From positions 4,402,001 to 4,466,000 of the forward strand of contig NZ_CP077079.1 of assembly GCF_019139815.1 (NCBI RefSeq): a stretch of DNA of 64,000 nt, written 5' to 3'. The notes beneath the pieces were generated by a model. It ran no database searches and was not told the origin of the DNA. It was given only the letters and a program-made list of their open reading frames with translations. A program made the position numbers and the translations under genes. The DNA is from Pseudomonas asgharzadehiana (GTDB lineage: Bacteria; Pseudomonadota; Gammaproteobacteria; Pseudomonadales; Pseudomonadaceae). Positions 9,847 to 18,726 of the stretch are shown here, piece by piece (position 1 is the first letter of the stretch; every line of letters begins with the position of its first letter).

Positions 9847-10341
9847 TCATTGATAATCGACCACCAGGGTGGCGGTCGCATCGAACGCCCCGCCGGTCAG
9901 TCGGCTGCCCGCACGCTTGACGGGCACCGCCTGCACCGCGGGGAACTGGGGGTAGGTAAAGTTCACGGCGGTATTCAACGGCCAGTCGGCGCCATTGACG
10001 AACAGCTTGACCCCAAGGTCCGCCTTGCGGGTCGCGAGCACGCGCCGGTCGAACGCGGCGCCCGTGCCTCTGAGTTCCAGGGTCAAGGCGTTACTGAAGG
10101 GGGAATCACAGGTGACGGTATAAGGCACCTCGCGACGATAGTTGACCCCATCGATCCGTGACGTCAGCAGGTCATTTCCAAACGGTACATTCAGCGTACC
10201 GCCGCTGTTGATGACGCACGGTGGTGGCGCAACGATCACCGCGCGGATGGTCAGGTTAGTATCGGCCTGCGCCATCCGGCAGGCCACCCACAGCAAGGCG
10301 CCCCCGACCAGAATGGCGCGCGACCTGTTTGTGTAAGCCAT
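9847..10341 (-). CDS. Fimbrial minor subunit (PapE/K-like), tandem copy 1
   Basis: 164 residues from the ATG at 10341, which has GAGG nine bases before it; an ATG at 10359 in the same frame overlaps the preceding gene. Signal peptide ends near CRMAQA. The mature part shows VAPPPCVINSGGTLNVPFGN, DGVNYRREVPYTVTC and a C-terminal TATLVVDYQ chaperone-binding strand. Homologous along its whole length to the next gene, so the pair arose by tandem duplication. Secreted pilin of the tip or adaptor class. Confidence 0.82.
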   Translation of the reverse strand: MAYTNRSRAILVGGALLWVACRMAQADTNLTIRAVIVAPPPCVINSGGTLNVPFGNDLLTSRIDGVNYRREVPYTVTCDSPFSNALTLELRGTGAAFDRRVLATRKADLGVKLFVNGADWPLNTAVNFTYPQFPAVQAVPVKRAGSRLTGGAFDATATLVVDYQ

Positions 10342-10351
10342 TGTTCTGCCC

Positions 10352-10924
10352 TCACTCATAGTTGAGCCTGAAATCCACGACGGCCCTGAACGCCCCGCTG
10401 GTCAAGGGTGCGGCGGTGCGCGTGGGTTGAACCTTCCAGGTCTGGGTGGTGGCGCCCACAGCCAGGAACAACGGTTCGCCCCGCGCCCCCAATTGCACAT
10501 CCCGCCCCAGCGCATCGGTCAGGCGCAGGCCCATCCCGGTGATGCCTTGCACCCTGACCAGCCGCGGGTCATCGGCATCGGCGGGTGCGATAAACGCAAC
10601 CGACAGCACCGGCTGATAGGCACTCCATGTCAGGTTCCCGGTACGTTCATTGCGGAGGCTGCCGGCGGTTCGCTGGCAATCATCGAAGCGCAATTGAAAG
10701 GCCACCGGGTTCGCCTGATCGCCGGGCCGTTGCAGTTGGCTGGTCGAGACCTCACCCAGGTCAATCGTTTGGTTGACGGCGGTCATCTCCAGGCTGCATG
10801 GGCTCTCATGCAGGGACCCGAGCACGTTCAGCAGTCCATTCATACCTTCCACGTCCTGGGCGTGCGCCCGCCCCATCAGCATCAGCAGCAGGCCGGCGAA
10901 GACTTTCACGGTGTTCGACTTCAT
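10352..10924 (-). CDS. Fimbrial minor subunit (PapJ/K-like position)
   Basis: 190 residues from the ATG at 10924 (GGAGAAC before it; an upstream ATG at 10936 lacks a site). Signal peptide MKSNTVKVFAGLLLMLMGRA, then SPCSLEMTAVNQTIDLGEVS with the first Cys, LRFDDCQ with the second Cys, and a FRAVVDFRLNYE C-terminus. The pattern SPCSLE...Q.IDLG resembles the major pilin group more than its downstream neighbours do. First gene after the chaperone; role as minor pilin is inferred from position. Confidence 0.8.
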   Translation of the reverse strand: MKSNTVKVFAGLLLMLMGRAHAQDVEGMNGLLNVLGSLHESPCSLEMTAVNQTIDLGEVSTSQLQRPGDQANPVAFQLRFDDCQRTAGSLRNERTGNLTWSAYQPVLSVAFIAPADADDPRLVRVQGITGMGLRLTDALGRDVQLGARGEPLFLAVGATTQTWKVQPTRTAAPLTSGAFRAVVDFRLNYE

Positions 10925-10945
10925 GACGTTCTCCAACCCCAGGCG

Positions 10946-11695
10946 TTACTCATTGGACGGCGCTACCTGGCACGTTTCGCCACGGCAGGTGAAGGCCAGC
11001 AACGGACGTCCGCCGTAGTCGTTCACATAACTCAAATAGGGGGCCGTCCCCAATGCCGTCGCCGTGGGTTTCAACTTCAGCGAGTCTTTGGGCGCCACCA
11101 TCATGGGCTCGAAACCCGCCACGGTTTTGCCGTCCTTGGTGCTGCGTGCATCCACCAGGGTCACGTAGTAAGGCGTGGGGTTGTTGACGATGTAGTGATC
11201 GCCCGCACGGGTCAGGGTGAGCTTTTCCTGCCAAGGGTTGGACAGGTCTTGCTGGCTCGGCTCGATCGCCTGCGGCCGGTAGAACAACTTGATGCGGGTC
11301 TGCAGGGCAATTTGCAGGGTGTTGGATTTGTCGCTGCGCGGCGGAATCTCCCGCAGGTTGAAGTAGTACACCGTTTCCCGGTCCTGGGGCAGCAACCTGG
11401 CCGCCGGCAACGCCTGCACCTTGACCTGGCTTTGCGTGCCGGGCTCCAGGCGTTGCACCGGCGGCAGGACGATCAACGGCGTGGTGATTTTCTGGCCGGC
11501 TTCATCCTCGATCCAGCCCTGGGCCAGGTACGGTAGTTGGGTGTTGTTATTGGTGATGTTCACACTGGTGGCCTGTTTGCCCCCGTCGAAAATTACGCGG
11601 GTGCGGTCCAGGCCGACAGCGGCGCTGGCACTGTGAATCAAGCCAGGCCCCAGCAGCGCGAAGGCCAGGGTGATGAGGCGCATGTTCGGCATCAT
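10946..11695 (-). CDS. Periplasmic fimbrial chaperone (PapD family)
   Basis: 249 residues. Signal peptide, then AVGLDRTRVIFDGGKQATSV, the G1/A1-strand region with the conserved Arg used to anchor pilin C-termini, the chaperone signature YYFNLREIPPRSDKSN, and RIKLFYRP with the second anchoring Lys. The second domain ends with CRGETCQV, a likely disulfide. It folds subunits by donor-strand complementation and delivers them to the usher. Its ATG overlaps the usher stop by 4 bp (ATGA), so translation is coupled. Confidence 0.95.
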   Translation of the reverse strand: MMPNMRLITLAFALLGPGLIHSASAAVGLDRTRVIFDGGKQATSVNITNNNTQLPYLAQGWIEDEAGQKITTPLIVLPPVQRLEPGTQSQVKVQALPAARLLPQDRETVYYFNLREIPPRSDKSNTLQIALQTRIKLFYRPQAIEPSQQDLSNPWQEKLTLTRAGDHYIVNNPTPYYVTLVDARSTKDGKTVAGFEPMMVAPKDSLKLKPTATALGTAPYLSYVNDYGGRPLLAFTCRGETCQVAPSNE

Positions 11696-14295
11696 GAGGA
11701 TGTGTTCTCCGTATCGATAGGCGTCCCGGTCAATGCTGCCGGGTCGGTTGAAGATTGATCAGCGGCCAACAGTTGGCAGCGCAGGTTCAGGGCATCGGTC
11801 AGGCCGTCCATGGGCAAAATGGTCGGCAGCGTGACGGTGCAGCGCTCGGCACCGCCCCAACTGACGATCATCCGTTCGCCGGCCTGAATCCCGCTGAGGT
11901 AGACATGGCCGTCGTCATTCACAATGCCGGTGTCCTGCTGCCTGAGGTTTTTCACCGTCGCGCCGAAGGGCGGTGCGCTGCTGTCCGGCAGGCGAAGTAC
12001 CGCCATCGCCTTCTCACCGGAAATCACTTCCAACGAGCGATAGCCGATAGCCCCTTCGGTGAGCGTCAGTTGTGTCACCGATTGGGTGGCTTCGACATTG
12101 GCTGGCAAGCGCTCCAGATCGACACTGGCAGAGGTGCGCTGGTAGCTGCCGATGTCGGCAATGACCGCCTTGCCGAACGCGTTGCTGCGGGTGGGCGAGC
12201 CATAACCGCGCACTGGCACATCGGGCACACCCGCGGTATCGATCATCAACCGGGTACCGCCGGTGCTTTGGGTGCGATGCAGGGCCGCACCGTAGGGCGT
12301 GAGCGTGCCACCGCCACGCGCCGACACGCCGAGGCTGCTGTAACTGCCTTTCTGCGTACTGGCGCTCAGATCAATGTCGGCTGCATCTCCCATGTGGCTC
12401 AGATAACCACTGGCCGATTGGTTGCTCGCACCGATCTGGTAACTGTTGCGTTCATCCAGGCGATCGCTGTAGCGCGCCGCCAATGGGTTTTTACCCGAAC
12501 CGCTGTTGGCATCCAGCGACAAGGTACCGGTGCGCCCCAATGGCAGGCTGACCATCAGCGACATGCCGTTGCCCTTGTAGTTGTAATCCTCGCTGCGGTA
12601 CATGTTCAGCGACAGGCTCATGTTTTTTATGGTGCCCACGTTGAAGTAGCGCGACACCGCCAGGTTCCAGCGCTGGGTGTCCGAACGGTTCCAATACGTC
12701 TGTTTGTTGTAACTGGCATAGACGGTGGCACCCAGGTCGCGAAACTGCTTATTGAGGGTCACGGTATAAAGGGCCTTGCTGGCACCAAGCGGTTTCCAGC
12801 TGTCGCGCCCTTCAACGTACTCATCGCGACTGCCGCGTTCGCCATTGAGGCCGTAATAACGCGCGTCCAGGTATTCACTCATGCTCAAGAAGTTCTCCTG
12901 GGAGAACCGGTAACCGGCAAACGTCACCTGACTGTCGTAGGCTTCAAAGTTCTTCGAGTATTGAAGGCGCAACGACTTACCCGAGAGGCTTTCATTCCAG
13001 ACCCTGGCGCGCGATTGCGTCACGTCCAGCGAGACGGCGCCGAACGCCAGCAGGTCGCGCCCCGCCCCCACCGACATTGCCCGGTAGTTGCTATCGGTGA
13101 TGCCGCCGCCAAACAAGGACCAACCATTGCTGATGCCCCAGGAGAATTCGCCGGTGGCAAACGTCTTACCCTCGGCGCCGTGTTGAAGCCGGGTCGGTCG
13201 CCCACTCGCCAACTTGTAACGAACTTGGCCGGGGCGGGTCAGGTAGGGAACGCCTGCCGTATCGATCTTGAAGGTGTGGACCGAACCGTCCTGCTCCTCG
13301 ACCCGCACATCCAGGGTGCCCGACACTGCGTCATTGAGGTCCTGGATACGAAAAGGTCCCGCCGCCACCAGGGTTTCATACAGCACACGGCCCTGCTGGC
13401 TGACGATCACCTTGGCATTGGTTTTAGCCACCCCGACCACCTCCGGTGCGTATCCACGCAGGTTGGGGGGCAACTGGCTTTCGTCCGAGTTGAGCGCAGC
13501 ACCGGTAAAACGGAAGCTGTCAAACAGGTCCGAATACAGGTAGTTCTCACCCACCAGCAAACGGGCGCTCAGCGAGGGCACCGCGCGATACGCGTAATAG
13601 CGGCTCCATTCCAGCTTCTGGGGCCCGGCCGCCGACTCGCGACCATTTTCGACACGCCCCTGCCAATCCGCCCTCAGGCGCCAGGCCCCGGCATTGGCCC
13701 CCACCGTTCCGTTGCCACTCAGGTTCTTGCGCTGGCCGTCGTTGCGCTGGAAGATCGACTGCGCCGTCAGGTTGTAGTCAACCAGCAACCCCGGCACGCC
13801 TTCATCCCAGCGTGAGGGCGGGTCCCAATTGATAGCGCTGTATTGAAGGTACGCCTGGGGCAGGCTGATGTTCAGCCTGGACGTGGCCAGGTCGGCACTG
13901 ACCTGCGTGCCGGGCAAGCCCTTCAGATCAAGGCATTCGCCACCGCGCCACGACGCAAGGCCGGCGGCCTGCGTGGCCTTGAGGCCCAGTTGCCCAACCA
14001 AGGCCGGCGACAAACACGCCTGACTGCCCTTTGGATCATCGTCAGGCGGATAGAACGTGACTGATTGTTCTGAAACAGGCTGGGCATTGACCTGCACCAC
14101 CATTGAGTAAGTGCCCGGCAGAATAAACCCGCTGTGCGCAAACCGGGACAAATCAATATTGCTGCGATCACTCAGGTCAAGCACGTCAGTATTGAACTCG
14201 ATATCCCCAGCACCCAATGCCGTTCCGGCCAACGACATCAGCCCACCCAACACACTTGGGGCGAACGTGTGTCTGACTTTCAATGTATTCAACAT
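11692..14295 (-). CDS. Outer-membrane fimbrial usher (PapC/FimD family)
   Basis: 867 residues, normal for ushers. After the signal peptide come the N-terminal periplasmic domain (IEFNTDVLDLSDRSNIDLSR; FILPGTYSMVVQVN), a 24-strand barrel region with the usher signature region near SYLYSD-like GENYLYSDLFDSFRFTGAAL, the plug domain, and C-terminal domains (GFGATVKN-like FGATVKNLRQQDTGIVNDDG; GGAERCTVTLP with paired Cys). It forms the pore through which chaperone-bound subunits are polymerised. Within an operon of eight other fimbrial genes; the chaperone start overlaps its stop. The long open frame on the opposite strand here is a shadow. Confidence 0.95.
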   Translation of the reverse strand: MLNTLKVRHTFAPSVLGGLMSLAGTALGAGDIEFNTDVLDLSDRSNIDLSRFAHSGFILPGTYSMVVQVNAQPVSEQSVTFYPPDDDPKGSQACLSPALVGQLGLKATQAAGLASWRGGECLDLKGLPGTQVSADLATSRLNISLPQAYLQYSAINWDPPSRWDEGVPGLLVDYNLTAQSIFQRNDGQRKNLSGNGTVGANAGAWRLRADWQGRVENGRESAAGPQKLEWSRYYAYRAVPSLSARLLVGENYLYSDLFDSFRFTGAALNSDESQLPPNLRGYAPEVVGVAKTNAKVIVSQQGRVLYETLVAAGPFRIQDLNDAVSGTLDVRVEEQDGSVHTFKIDTAGVPYLTRPGQVRYKLASGRPTRLQHGAEGKTFATGEFSWGISNGWSLFGGGITDSNYRAMSVGAGRDLLAFGAVSLDVTQSRARVWNESLSGKSLRLQYSKNFEAYDSQVTFAGYRFSQENFLSMSEYLDARYYGLNGERGSRDEYVEGRDSWKPLGASKALYTVTLNKQFRDLGATVYASYNKQTYWNRSDTQRWNLAVSRYFNVGTIKNMSLSLNMYRSEDYNYKGNGMSLMVSLPLGRTGTLSLDANSGSGKNPLAARYSDRLDERNSYQIGASNQSASGYLSHMGDAADIDLSASTQKGSYSSLGVSARGGGTLTPYGAALHRTQSTGGTRLMIDTAGVPDVPVRGYGSPTRSNAFGKAVIADIGSYQRTSASVDLERLPANVEATQSVTQLTLTEGAIGYRSLEVISGEKAMAVLRLPDSSAPPFGATVKNLRQQDTGIVNDDGHVYLSGIQAGERMIVSWGGAERCTVTLPTILPMDGLTDALNLRCQLLAADQSSTDPAALTGTPIDTENTSS

Positions 14296-14314
14296 GCAAG
14301 CAATCCATCACTGT

Positions 14315-14875
14315 TCAAAAGTATTCCAACTTGAACCGCACGGCGGCACTGTGGGGGCCAACGATCAGTGGCAATCCGTTGCCGATCAAACTGAGCGTGT
14401 AGTCAAGAGTCATGCTGCCTTCACTCAATGGCCTGGGCGCCATGCGCTCACCCGGCACGCTTTCCTCGCCGGCGGAATCGACGATATGCAGGGCAACGCC
14501 CTGTGAACCGCCGAAGACCGCGAATGAGCGCCCGCTTCGATCGGTCGGGCCGTCAAACGTCACTCGCATGTGCTGCCAATCCGGCAAGGTTCCCCCGGGG
14601 CGCGAAGGGTCCGGCCGACTCAACGTGCAATTGACCAGGCGCAACTGGAAGGGATGCGTTTCACCCCGCGTGTTTCGCAGCAGCCGCCCCACCGGTTCCG
14701 CAGGCATCTCGACGGTTTGATCGAGGCTGCTCAGCTCCAGCCCGCAGGCCGAATCAACCACCTCGCCGCCTAACGTGACGACCCCCTCGCCCTGGGAAGA
14801 TGACTGCGCAAAAACGCAAGGGCCAAGGAGCAACGTCACTGAAAAGGCGATAGGGATATGTATGGATATATTCAC
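14315..14875 (-). CDS. Fimbrial subunit in the PapH (anchor/terminator) position
   Basis: 186 residues from a GTG at 14875, chosen because GGGAGGTCC stands directly before it; an ATG at 14905 would run through the hairpin region without a ribosome site. Signal peptide VNISIHIPIAFSVTLLLGPC..., then GEVVDSACGLELSSLDQTVE with the first Cys and LRLVNCTLSR with the second; C-terminus AAVRFKLEYF. It sits between the major pilin and the usher exactly where papH sits in the pap operon, where the product ends fibre growth and anchors it. That role is inferred from order; lack of an exposed groove cannot be judged by eye. Confidence 0.75.
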   Translation of the reverse strand: MNISIHIPIAFSVTLLLGPCVFAQSSSQGEGVVTLGGEVVDSACGLELSSLDQTVEMPAEPVGRLLRNTRGETHPFQLRLVNCTLSRPDPSRPGGTLPDWQHMRVTFDGPTDRSGRSFAVFGGSQGVALHIVDSAGEESVPGERMAPRPLSEGSMTLDYTLSLIGNGLPLIVGPHSAAVRFKLEYF

Positions 14876-14894
14876 GTGGACCTCCCGCCAGCGT

Positions 14895-14921
14895 GCCCCC
14901 GCCACCTGCAGTGGCGGGGGC
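14895..14921 (-). promoter_or_regulatory. Intercistronic hairpin behind the major pilin gene
   Basis: A perfect 11-bp GC-rich stem (GCCCCCGCCAC with GTGGCGGGGGC, 5-nt loop CTGCA) beginning 5 bp after the major pilin stop and ending about 8 bp before the Shine-Dalgarno of the next gene. There is no T-tract. It probably stabilises the 3' end of the pilin mRNA or partly terminates, raising major pilin over the assembly proteins. Confidence 0.7.
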
Positions 14922-14926
14922 GCAAC

Positions 14927-15448
14927 TTACTGATAGGCCAAGGTGAAATTGGCCACCGCGCTGAAGTCACCGGGAACGATGTCCCCCGTGGCGACGCCTT
15001 GCACATAGGCACCGAACTGCAGGGTGTTATCACCGGCGCTGATTGGCTGCGGGGCAGTAGGCACCCCCAATTTCACCGCGCTGCCGCCGTGGGTCATCAT
15101 GATGCCGATGCCGCCGGCGCCCCCCACGGTGCCGATAGCGCCCGGTACTACGGCCGACGGTGCCCCGGTGAACGTGGTGGTCACCGTGTTATCGGTCAGG
15201 TCGGCCAAATCGCACCCTTGCAGTTCGATCAGCACAGGCCGGGCCTCGGACTTGCCACCGGTTTGCAGTTGGTGCTTTGCAATGGCGCCCAAGTTAACGG
15301 TTTGATCAACGGATTCAGGCTTGATGGAACACGCCCCCGAATGAACCGAGCCCAAAAACGTCACCGTCCCTTGAGACGCTTGCGCAACGGACAACGAACC
15401 GGCCAACACACCGGCAGACAACAGCGCAACGTTCAATATCGTTTTCAT
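14927..15448 (-). CDS. Major fimbrial subunit (PapA-like pilin)
   Basis: 173 residues: signal peptide ending SVAQAS, a donor-strand stretch QGTVTFLGSVHSGACSIKPE with the first Cys, DQTVNLGAIAKHQL, LIELQGCDL with the second Cys, many Gly/Ala/Val/Thr as usual for type 1/P-type pilins, and VANFTLAYQ at the C-terminus with the penultimate aromatic recognised by the chaperone. First gene of the operon and followed by a strong hairpin, both as expected for the most abundant subunit. AGGAAAC precedes the ATG. Confidence 0.88.
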   Translation of the reverse strand: MKTILNVALLSAGVLAGSLSVAQASQGTVTFLGSVHSGACSIKPESVDQTVNLGAIAKHQLQTGGKSEARPVLIELQGCDLADLTDNTVTTTFTGAPSAVVPGAIGTVGGAGGIGIMMTHGGSAVKLGVPTAPQPISAGDNTLQFGAYVQGVATGDIVPGDFSAVANFTLAYQ

Positions 15449-15861
15449 TCACAGTTTCCTACTTATCAAGTGTCATTAAAAAGCGCCGCCACGGACGTGC
15501 AAGGCGCTTACTAATCAGCGGTTTAAACAATGCGTTTGATCGGGCGACCGTATTGGCCCTGGCAACTTTTTATTGTGCTTTCGGGCCGCCAATCAACGGC
15601 ATGCAAGTTCCCACTCCACACTTGGATAAACAACCCATCAACATCAGATGATTGCGTAGGCAAAGTCCATCACGACAAATAGGAAACTTATGGCGTCCTA
15701 CATAAATAATAAGTTGATCTGAAGGAAGCGGACTACATTGGCGTTAGTTAACGCACCTACTCACCAGCAAAAACTGTCAGAACCAAACGAGATAAACTTG
15801 AAAGTCCAACCGTGTTAAACATCGACCCATTAATGGCTTATTGATTATTTGAAGGTAAAGA
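15449..15861. promoter_or_regulatory. Upstream regulatory region of the fimbrial operon
   Basis: About 410 bp without a gene and visibly richer in A and T than its surroundings (for example 15700-15725 and 15835-15860). It must hold the fimbrial promoter on the minus strand. An inverted pair AAGCGCC (15480-15487) / GGCGCTT (15503-15509) lies near the 5' leader. I could not assign a convincing -35/-10 pair, an invertible element or GATC-based phase-variation sites. Confidence 0.5.
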
Positions 15862-15889
15862 AAAGGGGGAGCAAGCTCCCCCTTTCAAT
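15862..15889 (-). terminator. Rho-independent terminator of the thiolase gene
   Basis: On the minus strand: AAAGGGGGAGC TT GCTCCCCCTTT followed by TCTTT, 35 bp after the thiolase stop. The stem (GGGGGAGC...GCTCCCCC) also resembles a single REP half. Confidence 0.8.
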
Positions 15890-15919
15890 GGTTATCGGAT
15901 GCCGCAGGGCATCACTGCG

Positions 15920-17104
15920 CTAGCGCACCGCCTCGAACAACCCTGTCGCGCCCATGCCACCGCCCACGCACATGGTGACGATGCCGTAACGCAGGTTGCG
16001 CCGTTGCAACTCGCGCACCAGATGCCCGACTTGCCGCGAGCCGGTCATGCCGAACGGATGGCCGATGGCGATCGAACCACCGTTGACGTTGTACTTGGCG
16101 TTATCGATTTCCAGGCGATTGCGGGCGTAGAGGCATTGGGAGGCGAACGCTTCGTTGAGCTCCCACACATCGATGTCCGCCACCTGCAAGCCGCGCGCCT
16201 TGAGCAACTTGGGCACCGAGAACACCGGGCCGATGCCCATCTCGTCCGGCTCGCAACCCGCGACGGTAAAGCCGCGGAAGAACGCCTTGGGCTTGAGCCC
16301 CAGCGCCAGGGCTTTTTCCAGGCTCATCACCAGGGTCATCGAAGCGCCGTCGGACAGCTGCGAGGAATTGCCCGCCGTCACCGAGCCATCTTCGGCGAAC
16401 ACCGGTTTCAAGCCCTGCAGGCTGGCCAGGGTGGTGTCGGGTCGGTTGCAGTCGTCGCGGTCCACCACGCCTTCCAGTAGCTGCACCTCGCCGGTGGCCT
16501 TGTCCTCGACCTTGTAGGTGACCTTCATGGGTACGATTTCATCATTGAACAACCCGTCCGCCTGGGCCTGGGCGGTACGTTGCTGGCTCTGCAGGGCGTA
16601 CAGATCCTGTTCCTCGCGGCTGACGTTATAGCGGCGCGCGACGATTTCGGCGGTCTGGCCCATGGGGAAATAAATACCCGGCACCTGCGCCTTGAGCAGT
16701 GGGTTGATCAGGTTGTCGGTGTTGACGCTTTTCATGGTCAGGCTGATGGACTCGACGCCCCCGGCGACGATGATATCGCTGCAGCCGGAGGCGATCTGGT
16801 TGGCGGCAATCGCAATCGCCTGCAAGCCCGAGGAACAAAAGCGGTTGAGGGTCATGCCTGCCGTGCCGGTGCCCAGTTGCGACAGCACCGCCACGTTGCG
16901 CCCGATGTTGTAGCCCTGGGCGCCTTCATTGGAGCCGGCGCCGACGATGCAGTCTTCTACCGTGGCCGGGTCGATGCCATTGCGGGTCAGCAGCGCGTTG
17001 ACGCAATGGGCCGCCATGTCGTCCGGACGGGTCTGGTTGAACTTGCCGCGAAAAGACTTGGCCAGGCCGGTTCGCACACTGTCGACGATCACTACTTCAC
17101 GCAT
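15920..17104 (-). CDS. Acetyl-CoA C-acyltransferase (thiolase family)
   Basis: 394 residues, the standard thiolase length. It catalyses thiolytic cleavage of 3-ketoacyl-CoA (or the reverse condensation). Visible motifs: NRFCSSGLQAIAIAANQI with the acyl-accepting Cys (around residue 90), VAGGVESISLT, ELNEAFASQ, GGSIAIGHPFGMTGSR with the catalytic His, and CVGGGMGATGLFEA with the second Cys. Alone on its transcript with a good terminator. It may be a FadA-like beta-oxidation thiolase working outside the fadBA operon; chain-length preference is unknown. Confidence 0.93.
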   Translation of the reverse strand: MREVVIVDSVRTGLAKSFRGKFNQTRPDDMAAHCVNALLTRNGIDPATVEDCIVGAGSNEGAQGYNIGRNVAVLSQLGTGTAGMTLNRFCSSGLQAIAIAANQIASGCSDIIVAGGVESISLTMKSVNTDNLINPLLKAQVPGIYFPMGQTAEIVARRYNVSREEQDLYALQSQQRTAQAQADGLFNDEIVPMKVTYKVEDKATGEVQLLEGVVDRDDCNRPDTTLASLQGLKPVFAEDGSVTAGNSSQLSDGASMTLVMSLEKALALGLKPKAFFRGFTVAGCEPDEMGIGPVFSVPKLLKARGLQVADIDVWELNEAFASQCLYARNRLEIDNAKYNVNGGSIAIGHPFGMTGSRQVGHLVRELQRRNLRYGIVTMCVGGGMGATGLFEAVR

Positions 17105-17211
17105 GGGCTACCTCGATCTTGTGGTTGTTGGGAGATGGATCGAGGATAGATCCAGGCCTGCCCGACCGCGACGATCATTCACCCCATGGATGCGAAAGCA
17201 TGACGGTGAGG

Positions 17212-18726
17212 TTATTTCTTTTTCTTCTTGTCGCGCTTATCGGTTTCGGCGAACGCCTCCTCCAGCGCCTGGTTGATGGTGCGCAACACCTTGACCCGCG
17301 CCCAGCGCTTGTCGTTGGCTTCCACCAAGGTCCAGGGCGAGACTTCGGTGCTGGTGCGATCGACCATGTCGCCCACGGCGGTGCGGTAGGCGTCCCATTT
17401 GTCGCGGTTGCGCCAGTCGTCTTCGGTGATCTTGAAGCGTTTGAAGGGGATTTCTTCACGGGCCTGGAAGCGTTCCAGTTGGGTGTCTTTATCGATGGCC
17501 AGCCAGAACTTGACCACGATCACGCCCGCATCGCGCAGTTGCTCTTCAAAGTCATTGATCTCGCCATAGGCGCGCATCCAGTCCGCCGGTGTGCAAAAGC
17601 CTTCGATGCGCTCCACCAGCACGCGGCCGTACCAGGAGCGGTCGAACACCGTGAACATGCCCCGCGCCGGGATTTTCTGCCAGAACCGCCACAGGTAGGG
17701 TTGGGCGCGCTCGTCTTCGCTCGGCGCGGCAATCGGTACGATGTGGTACTGGCGCGGGTCCAGCGCCGCCGCCACGCGACGGATCGCGCCGCCCTTGCCG
17801 GCCGCATCGTTACCTTCGAACACCGTAATCAACGCGTGTTTGCGCATGCGCTTGTCGCGCATCAGGCCAGAGAGCCGCGCCTGCTCGGTGATCAGCTGTT
17901 CTTCGTAGTCGTCCTTGTCCAGGCGCAGGGTCATGTCGAGGCTGTCGAGCAGGCCCTTCTTGTCCACGGCGGCGATCAGCGGCGCCGGGTTCATGCCGCT
18001 GGCCTTGCCCTTGGGCTGCTTCAGGGCATTCTGCATGCCTTCCAGCAGCAGTTTGCCCACGGTGAGCCCGCGATAATTGCTGTCCACCCCTTCGATCACA
18101 TGCCACGGCGCGTAATCACGGCTGGTGCGGCGCAGCACGCGCTCGCCGAAGTGCACGAACTTGTCGTAGGTCTGCGATTGTTGCCAATCCAATGGGCTGA
18201 TGCGCCAACTGTGCAGCGGGTCGTCGGCCAGGGCTTTGAGTCGCGCCTTCATTTGCTTCTTGGAAAGGTGGAACCAGAATTTGAAGATCAGCGCGCCTTC
18301 ATCGCAAAACATTTTTTCCAGGCGCTCGGCGCCGGCGATGGCCTGGTCGAGCCGCGCGTCCTTGATTTGCCCATGCACCCGGCCTTGCAGCATCTGGCTG
18401 TACCAGTTGCCGAAAAAGATGCCCATGCGGCCTTTGGCAGGCAACTGGCGCCAGTAGCGCCAGGCGGGTGGCCGGGCCAGTTCTTCGTCGGTCTGCTGGT
18501 CGAAGGTGCGCACTTCGATCAGGCGCGGGTCCATCCATTCATTGAGCAGCTTGACCGTCTCGCCCTTGCCGGCGCCTTCGATGCCATTGATCAAGATGAT
18601 CACCGGGAAGCGCTTTTGCTGTTGCAGCTCGTACTGCGCCTCCAGCAGGGCCTCGCGCAAGGCCGGCACTTCGGCGTCGTAGGTGTCTTTGTCGATGGCG
18701 TGACCGATTTCGGCGGATTCGAACAT
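17212..18726 (-). CDS. pap: Polyphosphate:AMP phosphotransferase (two-domain PPK2)
   Basis: 504 residues from the ATG at 18726 (MFESAEIGHAIDK), which has GGAGC before it; the frame is open to 18807 but lacks a ribosome site there. Two PPK2 domains in tandem, each with a Walker A: GIEGAGKGETVKLL near residue 47 and FEGNDAAGKGGAIRRV near 302, plus WYSQML and RSWYGRVLVERIEGF. Class II PPK2 enzymes use polyphosphate to phosphorylate AMP to ADP. The C-terminus is a Lys-rich tail. Matches the 496-residue-class Pap proteins in length. Confidence 0.92.
   Translation of the reverse strand: MFESAEIGHAIDKDTYDAEVPALREALLEAQYELQQQKRFPVIILINGIEGAGKGETVKLLNEWMDPRLIEVRTFDQQTDEELARPPAWRYWRQLPAKGRMGIFFGNWYSQMLQGRVHGQIKDARLDQAIAGAERLEKMFCDEGALIFKFWFHLSKKQMKARLKALADDPLHSWRISPLDWQQSQTYDKFVHFGERVLRRTSRDYAPWHVIEGVDSNYRGLTVGKLLLEGMQNALKQPKGKASGMNPAPLIAAVDKKGLLDSLDMTLRLDKDDYEEQLITEQARLSGLMRDKRMRKHALITVFEGNDAAGKGGAIRRVAAALDPRQYHIVPIAAPSEDERAQPYLWRFWQKIPARGMFTVFDRSWYGRVLVERIEGFCTPADWMRAYGEINDFEEQLRDAGVIVVKFWLAIDKDTQLERFQAREEIPFKRFKITEDDWRNRDKWDAYRTAVGDMVDRTSTEVSPWTLVEANDKRWARVKVLRTINQALEEAFAETDKRDKKKKK

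Noticed and set aside
11755..13815. 686-codon open frame antisense to the usher gene
   Set aside because: It is the complement of a well-supported usher gene, has no ribosome site and an Arg/His/Gln-rich composition typical of shadow frames in high-GC DNA.
14895..14921. Hairpin as a full rho-independent terminator
   Set aside because: There is no T-tract on the transcribed strand and the downstream genes lack another promoter that I can see; partial termination or mRNA stabilisation is more likely.
15449..15861. Invertible promoter or Dam-dependent phase switch of the fimbrial operon
   Set aside because: No pair of longer inverted repeats flanks a promoter-sized segment, and no paired GATC sites of pap type were seen.
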